NCBI RefSeq assembly: GCF_907164915.1
Contig: NC_061862.1
Coordinates: forward strand, 144,344,972-144,408,971
Direction: 5' to 3'
DNA length: 64,000 nucleotides
Origin: Impatiens glandulifera
Lineage: Eukaryota; Streptophyta; Magnoliopsida; Ericales; Balsaminaceae
The notes under the pieces are model-generated. The model was not told the origin of the DNA and did not search any database. It worked only from the letters and a program-made list of their open reading frames with translations. The stretch's first letter is position 1. Each line of letters starts with the position of its first letter. Positions 48,691-60,953 of this stretch are shown in pieces. A program made the translations under genes and the position numbers.

Positions 48691-49995
48691 GAAGTTTCAT
48701 CTCAATTGGACAATTCGGCTATATTATTTAAAATATTAAAATAAAAAATATTTTATACTTAGCATTTATTGTTGTTTAAACCTTTACTTTAATTGTTCAG
48801 TTTTATTTTTTAACCTTAAATTGTGTTGAGGATTATAAAATTATATATCACACCCATCTGAATCTTTATTATTTAGTCTATATTCATCTCAAAATTAATT
48901 TTATATATGAACTTAATTACTATTCGAGAATCAATATGAATTTAGCTTATTTTAATAAAATAAGACTCGAATGGTGAGTGATAATTTTAGTTATTTGAAA
49001 CTTTCTCAGGTAAACAAAATGTTGGTAATTGTATTCTAACGTATTATTATTAGTTTTTAATTGATTAAAAATTTTATAAATAAAATAATATTTATAAACA
49101 TGTTTTTATAATAAAATTGATAATGAATAATAATAAAACATCTAATTTATAACACTTTTCATTTTTTTTTATTGTGTAAAAGTAAAATATTATTTCTCTT
49201 TTCATTGTTTTATTGATAATATTTATTCATGAACTCTTGTAAACATTTATTCAATAACTCTATTAACAACAAATTTTTTTTATCTTTATCCCTCTACAAC
49301 ATAAGTGAGTAGATACAAAATATTTTCATTTTTTTAATTTTAATATTATTAGATTTTAACTTATTTAATATTTAATAAAATTATATTTCTTTTTTTAACC
49401 TCTAAAAGCTTATAAGTATTTAATCGGATAATGAGGTATTCGACAGAAATGATTATCAACGAATCATATATTTATAAAAATAGAAATACCCATCCAAGTC
49501 AAAATCTATGATCGAAATCGGATAGTAAAATAAAAAATAGGTTCGGAGACGAGTACTTTACTAACCGACTATTCGTTGTTATCCCTAAGTTTTGATCACT
49601 AAAAATAATCTAAAGATATATTTGAAAAAATTCGAAAAGGGATAGATTTGAGATTTATTTTTATAAAGAACGACATAACTTTGTGTATAATCTATCAATT
49701 TGGACGTAATTGTATTTTAATTAAATATTTTTTAAAATATACATTTTTTTAAATGAGGAATGCCTTTTAAATGTGTAAGAATAATTTTTTAAAAATTGAC
49801 AAGTGGAAGAATTGATGCTTTTTTACAAACGTAATCAATTGGTTAAAATAAAAAAATATTATATTAAAGACATATATTTGTTTTTATAAAGTCTCGAATA
49901 ATTAAAATTGTGATAATTAAAATTTATAACTTTATAAAGTCTCAAATAATTTAAATTGTGATAATTAAACCTCTTACAAGTTTATTTTTTTTGAC

Positions 49996-50033
<38 letters not shown>

Positions 50034-50560
50034 TAAATAAAATTAATTTATCCAATTAATTTCTTATATTTAAAATTTTAATATGTTTTTTTTTTATCTA
50101 TTTATTTCAATTTTAACCTGTTTTATATATTTTTGATTTATTTAATATATTTAACATGTTTTTAATTTAAGTAATATATTTTCACCTCATTTGCCATATT
50201 TATTTAATATAACTATTATAATTAAATAAAATTAATTATTTGAAATAATCTCTTTTGAATAATCAAATAGTTATTGTACCAAAATAAATAAAATACTGTA
50301 TATATAATTATTATAATCAAATAACTTAATATCTAATTTTTAATTTCATAAATTTAACACTCCATTTAATATATTCTGATCATGTTTAAACTATTTATTT
50401 AATATAATTACTGTAATTAAATTACTTCATATTGAAATCATCTCTTGTTGAAACATCAAATAGTTATAATATGAAAATAATTAAAATACTTTATATATAT
50501 CAAATTAATTAATTAAAATTTATTTATTTATTAAATATTAAATACTAAATAATTAAATTA
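48691..50560. other. AT-rich intergenic stretch, no gene seen
   Basis: No ORF of interest. An (AT)n run lies at about 50001-50028. The sequence is AT-rich to the edge of the AACCC microsatellite. Confidence 0.6.
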
Positions 50561-50593
50561 TGTAGTATGGCTGCCCTATTGTCTCATTTTAAC

Positions 50594-50915
50594 CCAAATC
50601 CAACCTCAACTCAATCTTGTCCAACCCAGCCTAGCCTGTGCTCAAACTTATCCAAGCCCATATTAATCCAACCCAACCCAACCCAACCCAACCCAACCCA
50701 ACCCAACCCAACCCAACCCAACCCAACCCAACCCAACCCAACCCAACCCAACCCAACCCAACCCAACCCAACCCAACCCAACCCAACCCAACCCAACCCA
50801 ACTCAACTCAACTCAACTCAACTCAACTCAAACTTTTAAAATTATTGTTTGGACAAATACGTAAACCTATTTTAACCAAAATTCAACCTCAACTCAATCT
50901 TGTCCAACCCAAAAT
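50594..50915 (+). repeat. (AACCC)n microsatellite with flanking direct repeats
   Basis: About 26 uninterrupted AACCC units at 50669-50800 are followed by about six AACTC units (50801-50830). On both sides lies the phrase CAACCTCAACTCAATCTTG (about 50598 and 50882). The minus strand is (GGGTT)n. ORFs through it encode only Asn-Pro-Thr-Gln repeats on one strand and Gly/Leu/Val/Trp repeats on the other, and are artefacts of the pentamer. Confidence 0.92.
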
Positions 50916-51398
50916 TCGAGTACACAAACCCAAATTCAATCTTTGCCCAACCCAAAATTCAAATAAACTTAATTTAATCAAAATCAAAATATCCAATCCA
51001 AATTTTTATTTTTGGGTTAGACTAAAATTGAGATTCATTAGGATAAACCCAACCTTGCTCAACCATAATCCTTATAAAGTCATTTTCCATTGTAACCTCC
51101 TTTTATGTTTTTTTATTTTGCATCTATAATTTAATTTCTCACCTCATTTTATTTGTTATTTATATTTTCTATTAATTTTAATTACATAATATATACCATT
51201 AATTAAATTAATGATAAAAAAAAACATTTAATTACTTAAATTAAAGATAACTTCATATAATTCAAACAAAAAAACAAATAATTACGTGGTCTAAAGATAA
51301 TTAAATATTGCTTTGTACCGATATCAAATTTGTTGGTACAGTTAATGTATTATATTTTCAAAATTTCCGTATATAAATAATATTTATAACTTAAATAA

Positions 51399-51431
<33 letters not shown>

Positions 51432-52388
51432 ATACTTATAAATAATTTTTATCTTTATTTTAAAAATTATATATTTAAAAATTATATATATAAACAATTA
51501 TGTTGTAATTTTTATTCCAAAAATTAAATTCAACGTTATTATAAAGTTATATTTTGGCGAGATTTCGAAATATCAAAATAACGGTACGATAATCATATGA
51601 TTTTCCATATGCCGAAATTTTCAATAAAAGACATGTTATGAATAAAAATTAAGATATTCTTAAAAAAATATATATATATTAACATTATAGACAAATATTT
51701 GTGTATTTTGATACTTCATACAAAAAATATAAAGTAAAATTTATAATTCAAACAAAATAATAACTACCTATATACCATAAGAAACTTATGGTATTTATTA
51801 ATAATATATTATAATATTTTGTTTATTAATATAATTTTAACAAAAATATATATGTTACCTAATTGGTATATTTATTTCAGACCCAATTTGGCAAGAGAAA
51901 GATTGAAATTGAAGAAAATCATTAGAAATAAAATAAGGAAACAAATTATATCATTTATTCCCTAGTCATTTTCCTTAATAACTTTAAATTATTACTACAT
52001 TATGTTCAATTATTCCAAATTAATTTTTTATTTTATAAATTTGAAAGTAACATGGTTAATAAAGAGTGGGAAGGACATGCATGGGTTTATGATAATCATG
52101 CACGCCACTACTATATCTCTCAAGTCTCCCAATTCAATTCCTAGTTTTTAGCCTATCTGTCCTCTCCTCCCCTTCAATTAATTATCTAATTATTATTATT
52201 ATCAAATTTATTTTATTTAAAATAAAATAAAATAAAGCAAATATGATCTCTTACCTCTGTCAATCTCACTGTCACAACAGATCTTCCTCGATCCATTGAT
52301 TATGTTCTTCTTCTTCTTCTTCCTACACAATAAGGAAATTCATGTACATAGGTGAATCAATTTCAGACAAAAAAATTATTAGTGAAAT
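50916..52388. other. Upstream region of the NET2-type gene, no other gene seen
   Basis: AT-rich with (AT)n near 51412-51432. The last 250 bp is less AT-rich and pyrimidine-rich (TTCTTCTTCTTCTTCC near 52305), typical of a plant 5' leader. A degenerate AACCC-like stretch continues to about 51060. Confidence 0.5.
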
Positions 52389-55300
52389 ATGTTGAACAGA
52401 GCAGCAAGAAATGCATATTCTTGGTGGTGGGCAAGCCACATCAGGACTAAGCAATCCAAATGGCTCGACCAAAACCTCCAAGGTAATGTTTTTGTTCTTA
52501 TTTTTGTATAGAAATTAAATCATGATGATCTAGAGATTCAAGTGACAGACTCTCTGTTTTATTTTATGTAACAGACATGGAGGAGAAGGTAGATTACATG
52601 CTGAAAATGATTGATCAAGATGGAGATTCATTCGCCCAAAGAGCGGAAATGTACTATAGAAAAAGACCAGAAATCCTCAGTTTTGTCGAAGATTTCTTCC
52701 GAGGTTACAGAGCCTTAGCTGAAAGATACGATCATCTTTCACGAGAACTCCAAAGTGCAAACAGAACAATTGCATCAGTCTGCCCGGAACAAATCAATCT
52801 CAGGATAGATGAAGAAGATGATAATCAACAACATGATGATAATAATAATAATAAACCATACTCAACTTATCCACCCACATCACCAAACGCGAAACCAATA
52901 CCAAACGCTCCCAAAACGCCACGTAAATTCCAAAAGATGCCGTCTAGATTAATGTCGAAGAAAGGATTACTAACCAAACCCAATCAAATCGATGAGACCC
53001 CACCTGTTTCATCTGGGCTGACCAAAGAAGAAGCACTTATTGAAATCGACTCTCTTCAGAAGACTATATTGGGTCTGCAGACGGAAAAGGAATTCATTAG
53101 GAGCACTTACGAAAGAGCTGTATCTGTTTGTGAGGAGATTGAAGAAAGGTTTACTGAAATGCAAAGGAAAGTCAACAGTCTGCAAGATGAATTTGGGATT
53201 GGGACGTTCATTGAAGATGATGAAGCGCGAAAACTGATGGTGGCTTCTGCTATGAAATCTTGTCAAGATGCTCTTCTAAGAGTGCGTCAGAAACAGGAGA
53301 AGCTGTCTGAGGAAGCGATAATGGAGCATCAACGAATTATCCAAGCTCGAGAAAAGATTGGAATTCTGAAAGGGAATGAATCAGATCCGGAAACGGAGAA
53401 CCGGGACTTTGAGTTACTTAGAGACAATATCAAAACACAGTTACTTGATGGATCTTGCACTTCTGTCACAATGTCTGAATTAGCTGAAAAGCTAGATGAG
53501 CTTGTGGATAAGGTTATTGTATTGGAATCAGCTGTTTCCTCTCAGAATGCTTCGGTAAACAGACTAAGAACCGAGGCTGATGAACTCGAAGAAGCCATCA
53601 TCAAGGGGAGTCAAAATCTGGAGGTGGAATTTGAAAGAATTGAAAATTTGGACAAAAACGTCAAAACCCAGAATGTGAATCTCCAGATTCATCTTATTGA
53701 AGCAAGTTGCAGCTATGATCACCTGTCTGATAAGTTACAGACAGTGAAGCCTGATGATGACAACGTTATGTTCATGGAAGCAAGAGCTGCTCCTCCTTCT
53801 GTTAAGCCTGTCCAATTACCTCAACTTTCAATTGAAGAAAAGATTGTCAATTTAATGAGACCAACCAGTCATCATCAAAGGAATCAAGCGATAATTGATC
53901 AGAAAAGCGATTCGAACGGGGGATCTAAGGATGATGATATGATATATAGCCTAAATCCTTTCATTAGCAGTGATGAGAGTGTTGGACAGTTCAAAGAAGA
54001 TGTTGTTCATTCGGAGGCTTTTTCGCAGAAGGGTGATCAATGGGTAGATTTTTCAGGAAATTTTGATTCTCATAGCCATCATCAAGCAATCATTGAAGAT
54101 CCTGTAGAAACTAAATCAAATCTTACCCACCATGAGAAGGAACAAGATAAGAAACAGAAAGAAGACGATAATCAACAGTTTCCTTATAGTTCTACAGCCA
54201 ACCACCGTGATGAGAATGCTATTCAAGTTGATGAATTGTCCAATGAACCAGATAAGAAACAGGAAGAAGACGAGAAACAACTGTTTCCTTATAATCCTAC
54301 AGCCAACCACAATGAGAATACAGTTCAAGTTGAGGAATGGTTCAAGGAACAAGATAAGAAGCAACAAGAAGAGAATAAACAAGAGTTTCCTTTTAATCCT
54401 GTAACAAACCACCATGAGAATACCATTCATGTTGAGGATTGGTTCAAGGAACAAGACGATAAACAGCAGGTTCATCACAGTCCTGCAACCAACCACAATG
54501 ATCTCTCAGAGGAGAAGGATCAGGTGTCTGGAATCAAAAAATCTAATAATAAGGAAATGGAAGGTGGAGATAAAACTGAAGATGGAGATGATGATCCGAA
54601 TTGGAGGGAACTATTCTTAAGTGGATTAGATGACAGAGAGAAGAACCTTCTAAAAGAATACACATCAGTCCTGAGAAACTTCAAGGAAGCCAAGAAGAAA
54701 CTTAGCGAATTAGAGAAGAAGAACAATGATAGCCTCTTCAAGACAAGTATGCAGATTAAAGATCTAAAGAACGACAACGCCTTAAAGGATGCAGAAATCA
54801 AGTCTTTACATCAGAAACTCGGCTTGCTCCAATCATGCCTGGACGAAACTCCTACAGATAGGGAACAAGTTCCTGAATTGCTTCTTGTTGAAGAAGAAGA
54901 ACAACAACAACAACAACAACATCAATGCATTCAATCTCCACCCATTGATCTTGAAAAGGAAGAAGACGGGAAGATGGTCTTAGTCGATGAACCCCTTAGT
55001 AGTTACGAACCTCGTAGTAGTAATTCAATAATAGAAGAGAAATTCCGAACTGACATCGATGGACTACTAGAGGAGAACATAGAGTTTTGGTTAAGATTCA
55101 GCACCTCTTTTCACCAGATAACAAAATTTCAGACATCAGTGCAGGATCTGCAAGCGGAGTTTTTGAGAATCAAGAAACATATAAAGCAAGAAGGAGGGCA
55201 CAACAAGAATCATACAGTTAATTCAGATCTCAGGCCAGTATACAAGCACCTGAGGGAGATACAAACTGAGTTGGCACTCTGGGTGGAGCATAATTCATTG

Positions 55301-55759
55301 TTGGAAGATGATCTGCAAAACAGAGTCACATCTCTTGGAGAGATTCAACAAGAGATAGTTAGGGTTTCAAATTCCAACGAAGAATCGAAAGAGGAAGGTG
55401 TTGTTGTTGAGCTAAACGGATACCAGGCAGCGAAATTCCAAGGGGAAGTTATTAACATGAAACAAGAGAACAATAAAGTTGTACAAGAGTTGCAAGCTGG
55501 GCTTGATCATGTGAAGGAGCTTCAAGTTGATATCACAAGAACAATATCAGAACTAGAAGAAGCAATTGGAATCACTGGATCAAAAGGTAAGAGTTCGAGA
55601 TCTAAAATTCCATTAAGGTCTCTGTTGTTTGGTGCTCGACTTAGAAAGCAGAGGCCAAGCCTTTTTCAATGCTTGACACCAACATTGCAGAAACAGTATA
55701 GTGATCTAGGATCACCACCGTCTCCTCCACCACCCCCTCCGCCTTCTTCATCTTCATAA
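52389..55759 (+). CDS. NET2: NET2-type (NETWORKED 2) actin-binding protein, 2 exons
   Basis: Exon 1 is 52389-52482, the intron 52483-52574 (GT-AG), exon 2 52575-55759, giving 1092 residues. The start MLNRAARNAYSWWWASHI and the following KWLDQNLQDMEEKVDYML, MIDQDGDSFAQRAEMYY and FFRGYRALAERYD are a complete NAB (KIP1-like) actin-binding domain (residues 1 to about 85). Long coiled coils follow. Residues about 710-790 contain WRELFLSGLDDREKNLLKEY and LRNFKEAKKKL, and the C-terminus has FGARLRKQRPSLFQCLTP and LQKQYSDL, both characteristic of the NET2 subgroup. In Arabidopsis NET2 proteins act in pollen and pollen tubes, linking actin to the plasma membrane through PRK receptor kinases. Oddities: an Asn/Asp-rich stretch near residue 110, a 34-35-residue tandem repeat (about 554-675), a Gln run (about 805) and a Pro/Ser tail. 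Which NET2 member it is cannot be told. Confidence 0.93.
54140..54490 (+). repeat. Coding minisatellite inside NET2, 102-105 bp units
   Basis: Units start at 54140, 54245, 54347 and 54449, each opening with E(Q/P)D(K/D)KQ and containing F(P)(Y/F)(S/N)P-type and NH..EN(A/T)(I/V)(Q/H)V(D/E) motifs. Three complete and one partial unit keep the frame. They lie in the acidic linker between the two coiled-coil regions. Confidence 0.85.
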
Positions 55760-56352
55760 CTTGCAAATTCAGATAGTCTTTGTTTCTTCATCTTCTTTTA
55801 AAAGACTCGCTCATTTCATTCTTCATTCATGTTAAATTTTGTTTACAGAAATCGATAGATTCTTTTAAACTAATCATTTGTTTATGAATATGATATGTAT
55901 GCGATTGACAGAAAAATCACACATAGAAGAGATCAAGTATGTATGATATAGTTAATCTTATAAATCAGCGATTCATCATTCTAACAATCTATTGCGTGTA
56001 ATCGATTGGAATGTGAAGAACAGTCATAGGAATCAATCAAACAGATACTTAAAACAATTCAATTCTGTCATGTAGATTGTAGATAATAGTACTTACTTTG
56101 ATTGAACGGTTTCTCTCTCCTTATGCATGTCCTCTATGATGAAAACGTAATCTATCTATCTGCAAATATACCATATCACTTCGTCTTCATCTCAGCAGAA
56201 ACTGGAATCAGTTAAATGATATTCAGGCTGAATAAACTTACAATTATGCCTGGTGGAGAAGTAGAAGTATAACCTAGCTCTTTCCCATGGCGGTTAGTTT
56301 CCTTTCCGAGTTGGTTCTGCCCTAGAGAGAAGAAGTTGGTTAGTCTCCTTTC
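55760..56352. other. NET2 3' flank; possible exons of a minus-strand transcript
   Basis: 3' untranslated region of NET2 and beyond. On the minus strand there are exon-like pieces: 56340-56252 followed by TTGTAAGTTT, and about 56165-56098 between TTTGCAG and AAAGTAAGTA. No protein could be read (ATG 56290 meets a stop at once). If real, its 5' end was separated by the Mutator-like element at 56353. Confidence 0.3.
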
Positions 56353-56764
56353 GGGAAATTGGACTAAATGACCCTATTTGCGTCCGTGGTCAGTTGTAAT
56401 AAAATTTGATCCGGTGACCACTTAATTTTTTTTGACGAAATTATCTTTTTCACGTAACGCGAAGGGACTTCGCGTTTTGCGAAGTGAGACGCTGTGAAAA
56501 GTCCAGAATACCCTTACTATATAATATAACCCGGTCATCTTTTTTTCATTTCTTTTCTTCCTTTCTCTTTCTTCCCTTCCGCTTTTCTCCTCCTTTTCTC
56601 TCAACTCGCCGGCGACGGAGTTAAACGGCGGCAATACACTCAATGAGGTCCACGACGAGCACAAGCACTATAACACTTGGTAAATTTATGTACTTCAAGT
56701 TTATTGTTGTTCATTTATGCATTTTCGAATCACTGTGTTGTTTAGGGTTTCATCTGATGATACT

Positions 56765-56865
56765 TCCCATTTCGCTAAGTACTTCCCGTTTCGTGAAGTA
56801 TTTCCCGTGTCGCGAAGTACTTCCCGTTTTGCGAAGTACTTCCCGTTTCGCGAAGGGTTTCCATT
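56765..56865 (+). repeat. About 20-bp tandem repeat in the transposase intron
   Basis: Five units of AAGTACTTCCCGTTTCGCG type lie wholly inside the first intron. They share GAAGTACTT with the palindromic repeat on the 3' side of the element. Confidence 0.85.
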
Positions 56866-57424
56866 TCACAGTATTAATTATTCCGTTTCCATTTTTTCTT
56901 GCAGCCGAAGTTTTCGTTTTCTATAATGGAGAATGGAAAGCTGATGCTAATGGAATATTGTATTTTGATGTCTCTTCAATCAAAACATTGGATTTACCCC
57001 AAAGTACTCGTTATGCTGAATTAATTGATAAACTCCATGAAAGACTTCAAGTGCAGAAATCTACGTATGATTTAGTGCTGCAAGTGAAGTATGATATTCC
57101 GAATATCACAAATCCTAAACCCGTTTTTATTGAAGAAGATGAGGATCTGAACATATATTTATCACGCTTGATTTTGGGTCGAACTGTGTCACCATTGTGT
57201 GTGTCTGTAGTAGAGAAGTCACAATTTACTAAAGAAAAGATACCACTACTTATCTACCCAACTCAAGAAAGTATTCTCCCACAATTTACTCAGAAAATTG
57301 TACCAGAAGCTTTACCCTCGGAGGTCTTTGTTGAAAGTAATGAAGCCGGAGATAACTCTTTGCCTCACATCCCACTTACTCAGGACTTGCATGCATCGAT
57401 ACCTACACCACATAGTGCGAGAAA

Positions 57425-57545
57425 GCATCAACGGGTACACCTACTAGTGCAAGAAGATCATCATTGGGTACACCATGTAGTGCAAAAAGATCATCATTTG
57501 GTACACCATGTAGTGCAAGAAGATCATCATTTGGTACACCATCGA
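57425..57545 (+). repeat. 30-bp coding minisatellite in the transposase
   Basis: Four units of GGTACACCATGTAGTGCAAG followed by AAGATCATCATT type encode GTPCSARRSS-F repeats in the functional frame. A shorter repeat (GACAGACATATCACC) follows at 57543-57580. Confidence 0.85.
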
Positions 57546-59469
57546 CAGACATATCACCGACAGACATATCACCGACAGACCCCTCATTTGCGTTGGCGTT
57601 AACTACTGAAACCGTATTGGAAGTCGGTGCCTTGTTTGAAAATAAAAAAGAACTACAACTGATGATATATAAATATGCGATGACTAATCATTTTGAATTC
57701 AAGGTGGAGAAGTCAAGAAAACATCTTTGGTATGTGAAATGTTTGGATGAGAAATGCAAGTGGAGATTGCGTGCCGTGAAAGGTAAATTATCTGAGATGT
57801 TTGAGATCCAGAAATTCGACCAACAACACTCATGCTCAGTTCTATCGAGGCTAGAGAAAAAAATGCAAACACCAGCATGTGTTATTGGGCAGTGCGTGAA
57901 GAGTAAGTACATGGACCATCACCATAATCACTTGCCTAAGAAAATAATTGAAGACATGCAGGCAACTTATGGGGTAAATTTGACTTATAATAAGGCTTGG
58001 AGGGCTAGGGAAATGGCATTAGTGGCGGTGCGAGGAACGGTTGAGGATTCATATGAAAAATTACCCTCATACCTTTACATGTTGGAGAAGCATAATCCTG
58101 GTACCATAACAGACATCCAAACAGACGAGGTCGGGCACTTCAAGTATATGTTCATGTCCTTAGGCCTCTCTGTTAGGGGTTTCAAAGCCTTTTGTCGTCC
58201 CGTATTGTGTGTTGATGCCAGTTTTCTTAAGCACAAGGTGGGAGGTCAACTATTGGTGGCTATTGCATTAGATGCTAATGAACAATTATATCCTTTCGCA
58301 TTCGGAGTTGTTGATTCAGAGAATAATAACTCTTGGACTTATTTTATGCAAAAATTGAGAGAAGCAATTGGATTAGTTGATGATCTCGTCTTCGTATCCG
58401 ATAGACACCCAAGCATCGCCAATGCCTTATATGATGTTTTTCCAGAAGCATACCACGGTGCGTGCACATATCACATAAAGATGAATATCAACGCGAAATT
58501 CAAAACTGATAATTGTCATATGGAGTTTGATATGGCCTCTCGTGCGTACACTATCCACGAATTCAATCGTTTTTTTGACAAGATAAAGGGTTAAAGATCA
58601 TAGGATTGCTGCCTATTTGGAAGAAATTGGATTTCAAAGATGGAGTAGAGCATTTTTCCTCGGTAAGCGATACAATCAACTAACAAGCAATTATGCTGAG
58701 AGTTTTAATAGTCAGAGCAGGGAAGCCAGAAAGTACCTCATTTCCTCAATGGCCGAGTATTTAAGATTGACAATACAAGGTTGGTTTAATGAGAGAAGAG
58801 AAAGAGCGTCCAACCACCGAGAAGTGTTATCTCCAACATATGAAAAGTTATTACGTGAGGGATTCGAGAAGGCTAGATTCTATACAGTATCATCGCTTAA
58901 CCGATTTGAGTTTTATGTGCATGATAATGAGTCTCATTTTAAAGTCAATTTGAAAGACATGAACTGCACTTGTAGGGTATTTGAAGTTTCTGGTCTTCCT
59001 TGTACTCATGCAATGGCTGCTGCCCGTCACCGCAATTTGGTTTGTTATGACTTTTGTTCAAGGTATTATTCAGCTCACATGTTCAATCTATTTAACCAAT
59101 TGTTTAATCGTTTTATTTTCCATTCTGACAGGTATTACACAACTGAATCTTGGATGAATGCATATGCGGAGACATGTTACCCATTGATATTGAAAGTTAT
59201 CTCCTTGGAGTTTGAGGTTACCCTCCTAAGCAACATGTGATGTACAATAGTTCTTGGGAACTGCAACACTGGCGCAGAGACTATATATCTGAATTGGGTA
59301 TTGTACACCTTCTCCACAAGATCCATTTCCTCAAACTTCATAACAATCTTCTTCAGGCAGAGGGCGCTTTTCCAAGAAATCCGTCCAGGAAAATCAGGAA
59401 CGATGGTTTCTGCCATCTACAAAAGGAACAACAACAAAAATGTAAGAACAAATACATAAACCACCGCAA

Positions 59470-60192
59470 ACGTTAAGTACTTATCATTTCGTTAAGTACT
59501 TAACGAAGCGTTAAGAACAAAACGAAGCGTTAAGTACTTAACGAAACGATAAGTACTTAACGAAGCGTTAAGTACTTAACGAAACGATAGGTAATTCGCG
59601 AATCCCTAAACCAGAAACAATAACCAACAACTAGAAACAACCGAAAACCCAAAAACATAAGGCAATAATCAATAACCAGAAACAAACATTAAACACTAAA
59701 CCTAACCAAATAAACTGAAACAACCAAAACCCTAAAACTTAACATGCAAATATGAAAACCCATAACCAAAAAAAGACATGCAACAACCAAAAAAAAAACA
59801 AACCTGAGATTTATGGGGAATCAATGAGACAGATAGAGAGAGAGGACACGAGGGGGATAGAAGACGGGGAGATCGGCCTTGTCAAAGTCTTCAGTGAGAC
59901 GGTTATAGAGAGAGAGGAATCGAGAGGATAGAAGAGGGAAAATGGAAGAAATGAATGCCGAAATGTTTTTTTTTAAATATAAGGTATGGCGCGTGCAGAT
60001 ACGCGCGCGTGCAGAAACGCTAAGTACTTAACGAAGCGTTAAGTACTTAACGAAGCGTTAAGTACTTAACGAAGCGTTAAGTACTTAACGAAGCGTTAAG
60101 TACTTAACGAAGCGTTAAGTACTTAACGAAGCGTTAAGTACTTACGTTAAGTACTTAATGTTTCGTTAAGTACTTAACGAAACGCTAAGTAA
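59470..60192 (+). repeat. 19-bp palindromic tandem repeats, 3' part of the Mutator-like element
   Basis: The unit CGTTAAGTACTTAACGAAG is repeated in two blocks, 59470-59590 and 60017-60192. GTTAAGTACTTAAC is a perfect 14-bp palindrome. The blocks are separated by about 420 bp of AAC-rich sequence with no ORF. Confidence 0.9.
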
Positions 60193-60239
60193 CTAGCAGA
60201 AACGATATCATCTGTAAATATCATCATTGACAAAAGAAC

Positions 60240-60370
60240 AATCAATAAGATGAACAAACTAATGAACCAATATGAACAAATATGAACATATATGAACAAA
60301 TATGACCCAATATGAACAAATATGAACAAATATGATTCAATATGAACCAATATGAACAAATATCACCAAA
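60240..60370 (+). repeat. ATATGAACAA tandem repeat
   Basis: Some ten units of the decamer AATATGAACA with single-base variants. The preceding sequence (ATCATCTGTAAATATCATCA) is shared with the right arm of the next element (about 62789), linking the two elements. Confidence 0.8.
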
Positions 60371-60746
60371 AAGAACATATTTAGGGTTAGGGTTTCATTA
60401 AGAAATACAAATAAGAACATAAATCTGTTATATAAACATAGATTTGGGGATTATGTTTCTTATCTTGTAGATTTAGTTCATAGTAGTCGCCGTCGCCGGA
60501 GTTTACGCCGCCGGCGACAAACTCAGGAGGAAAGAAACCCTTGAGAGAGAAACAAAATGAGAGAAATGAAAAAATTTGAGTATATATATCAATACTGTTT
60601 CACTTCGCGAAACGCGAACTCCCTTCGCGTTACGCGAAAAGGGTAAATTTGTCCAAAAAAAATTAAGTGGTCACCAGATCAAATATTATTACAACTGACC
60701 ACGGACGCAAATGACCCTATCTTTAGGGTCATTTAGCCCAATTTCC

Positions 60747-60953
60747 CCTCCTTTCCGGTGTGAAAATACGAATTGTCATAAATAGTATGGTTGAAGTTAA
60801 AAAAAACAAAAAAAAAACAATCTTTCTCTTTAAAGGTTTTAACATGATATTTATAAATAAATATTTCATCACACTAATTTAACTAAATTTTCGATTTTGA
60901 CTAAATAAAGATTTAACATTTTCATTATAATTCAACCACTTATCTTTTTTAAT
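60747..60953. other. Short gap between two Mutator-like elements
   Basis: About 200 bp of host sequence, including both adjoining target duplications. No gene. Confidence 0.7.

Larger units (their letters stand above)
56643..59240 (+). pseudogene. MURA-like (MULE) transposase, two frameshifts
   Basis: Exon 1 56643-56679; intron 56680-56904 (225 bp, no in-frame stop); then a PB1-like N-terminus (EVFVFYNGEWKADANG, RYAELIDKLHERLQVQ) to about 57420. A single-base loss near 57424 moves the frame into a Ser-rich repeat (GTPCSARRSSF) and the 57464-58594 frame. That frame has the MuDR N-terminal domain (about 57630-57840), then the MULE catalytic domain with PVLCVDASF (first Asp) and VFVSDRHPSI (second Asp) and CTYHI. 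An extra base in AAAGGGTT (about 58588-58592) shifts it again. The rest reads DHRIAAYLEEIGF, NYAESFNSQSR and a SWIM zinc finger CTCRVFEVSGLPCTHAM. A 69-bp intron at 59063-59131 is likely (CSR joined to YYTTESW). With two frameshifts it cannot make a full transposase. Confidence 0.88.
56353..60746 (+). mobile_element. Mutator-like element with transposase remnant, 4.4 kb
   Basis: Terminal inverted repeats of about 150-200 bp: the left begins GGGAAATTGGACTAAATGAC, the right (inverted) GGGAAATTGGGCTAAATGAC, and both continue with GCGTCCGTGGTCAGTTGTAA, GGTGACCACTTAATTTTTTT and a CGCGTTACGCGAA-type palindrome. The flanks TCTCCTTTC (56344-56352) and CCTCCTTTC (60747-60755) form a 9-bp target duplication with one mismatch, the length expected for Mutator. 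The right inverted repeat has about 15 extra bases repeating the GGGTCATT motif. It carries one transposase gene, now frameshifted, and palindromic tandem repeats on the 3' side. Confidence 0.88.

Noticed and set aside
50567..51129. Long ORFs on both strands around 50600-51100
   Set aside because: They are translations of the AACCC pentamer, which is open in several frames by composition.
54116..54496. 126-codon minus-strand ORF inside NET2
   Set aside because: It is a shadow of the tandem repeat in the NET2 linker and encodes a low-complexity Leu/Ile-rich product.
56422..56664. 80-codon minus-strand ORF at the left end of the Mutator-like element
   Set aside because: It is the reverse complement of the CT-rich leader (Glu/Lys/Arg-rich) and overlaps the inverted repeat.
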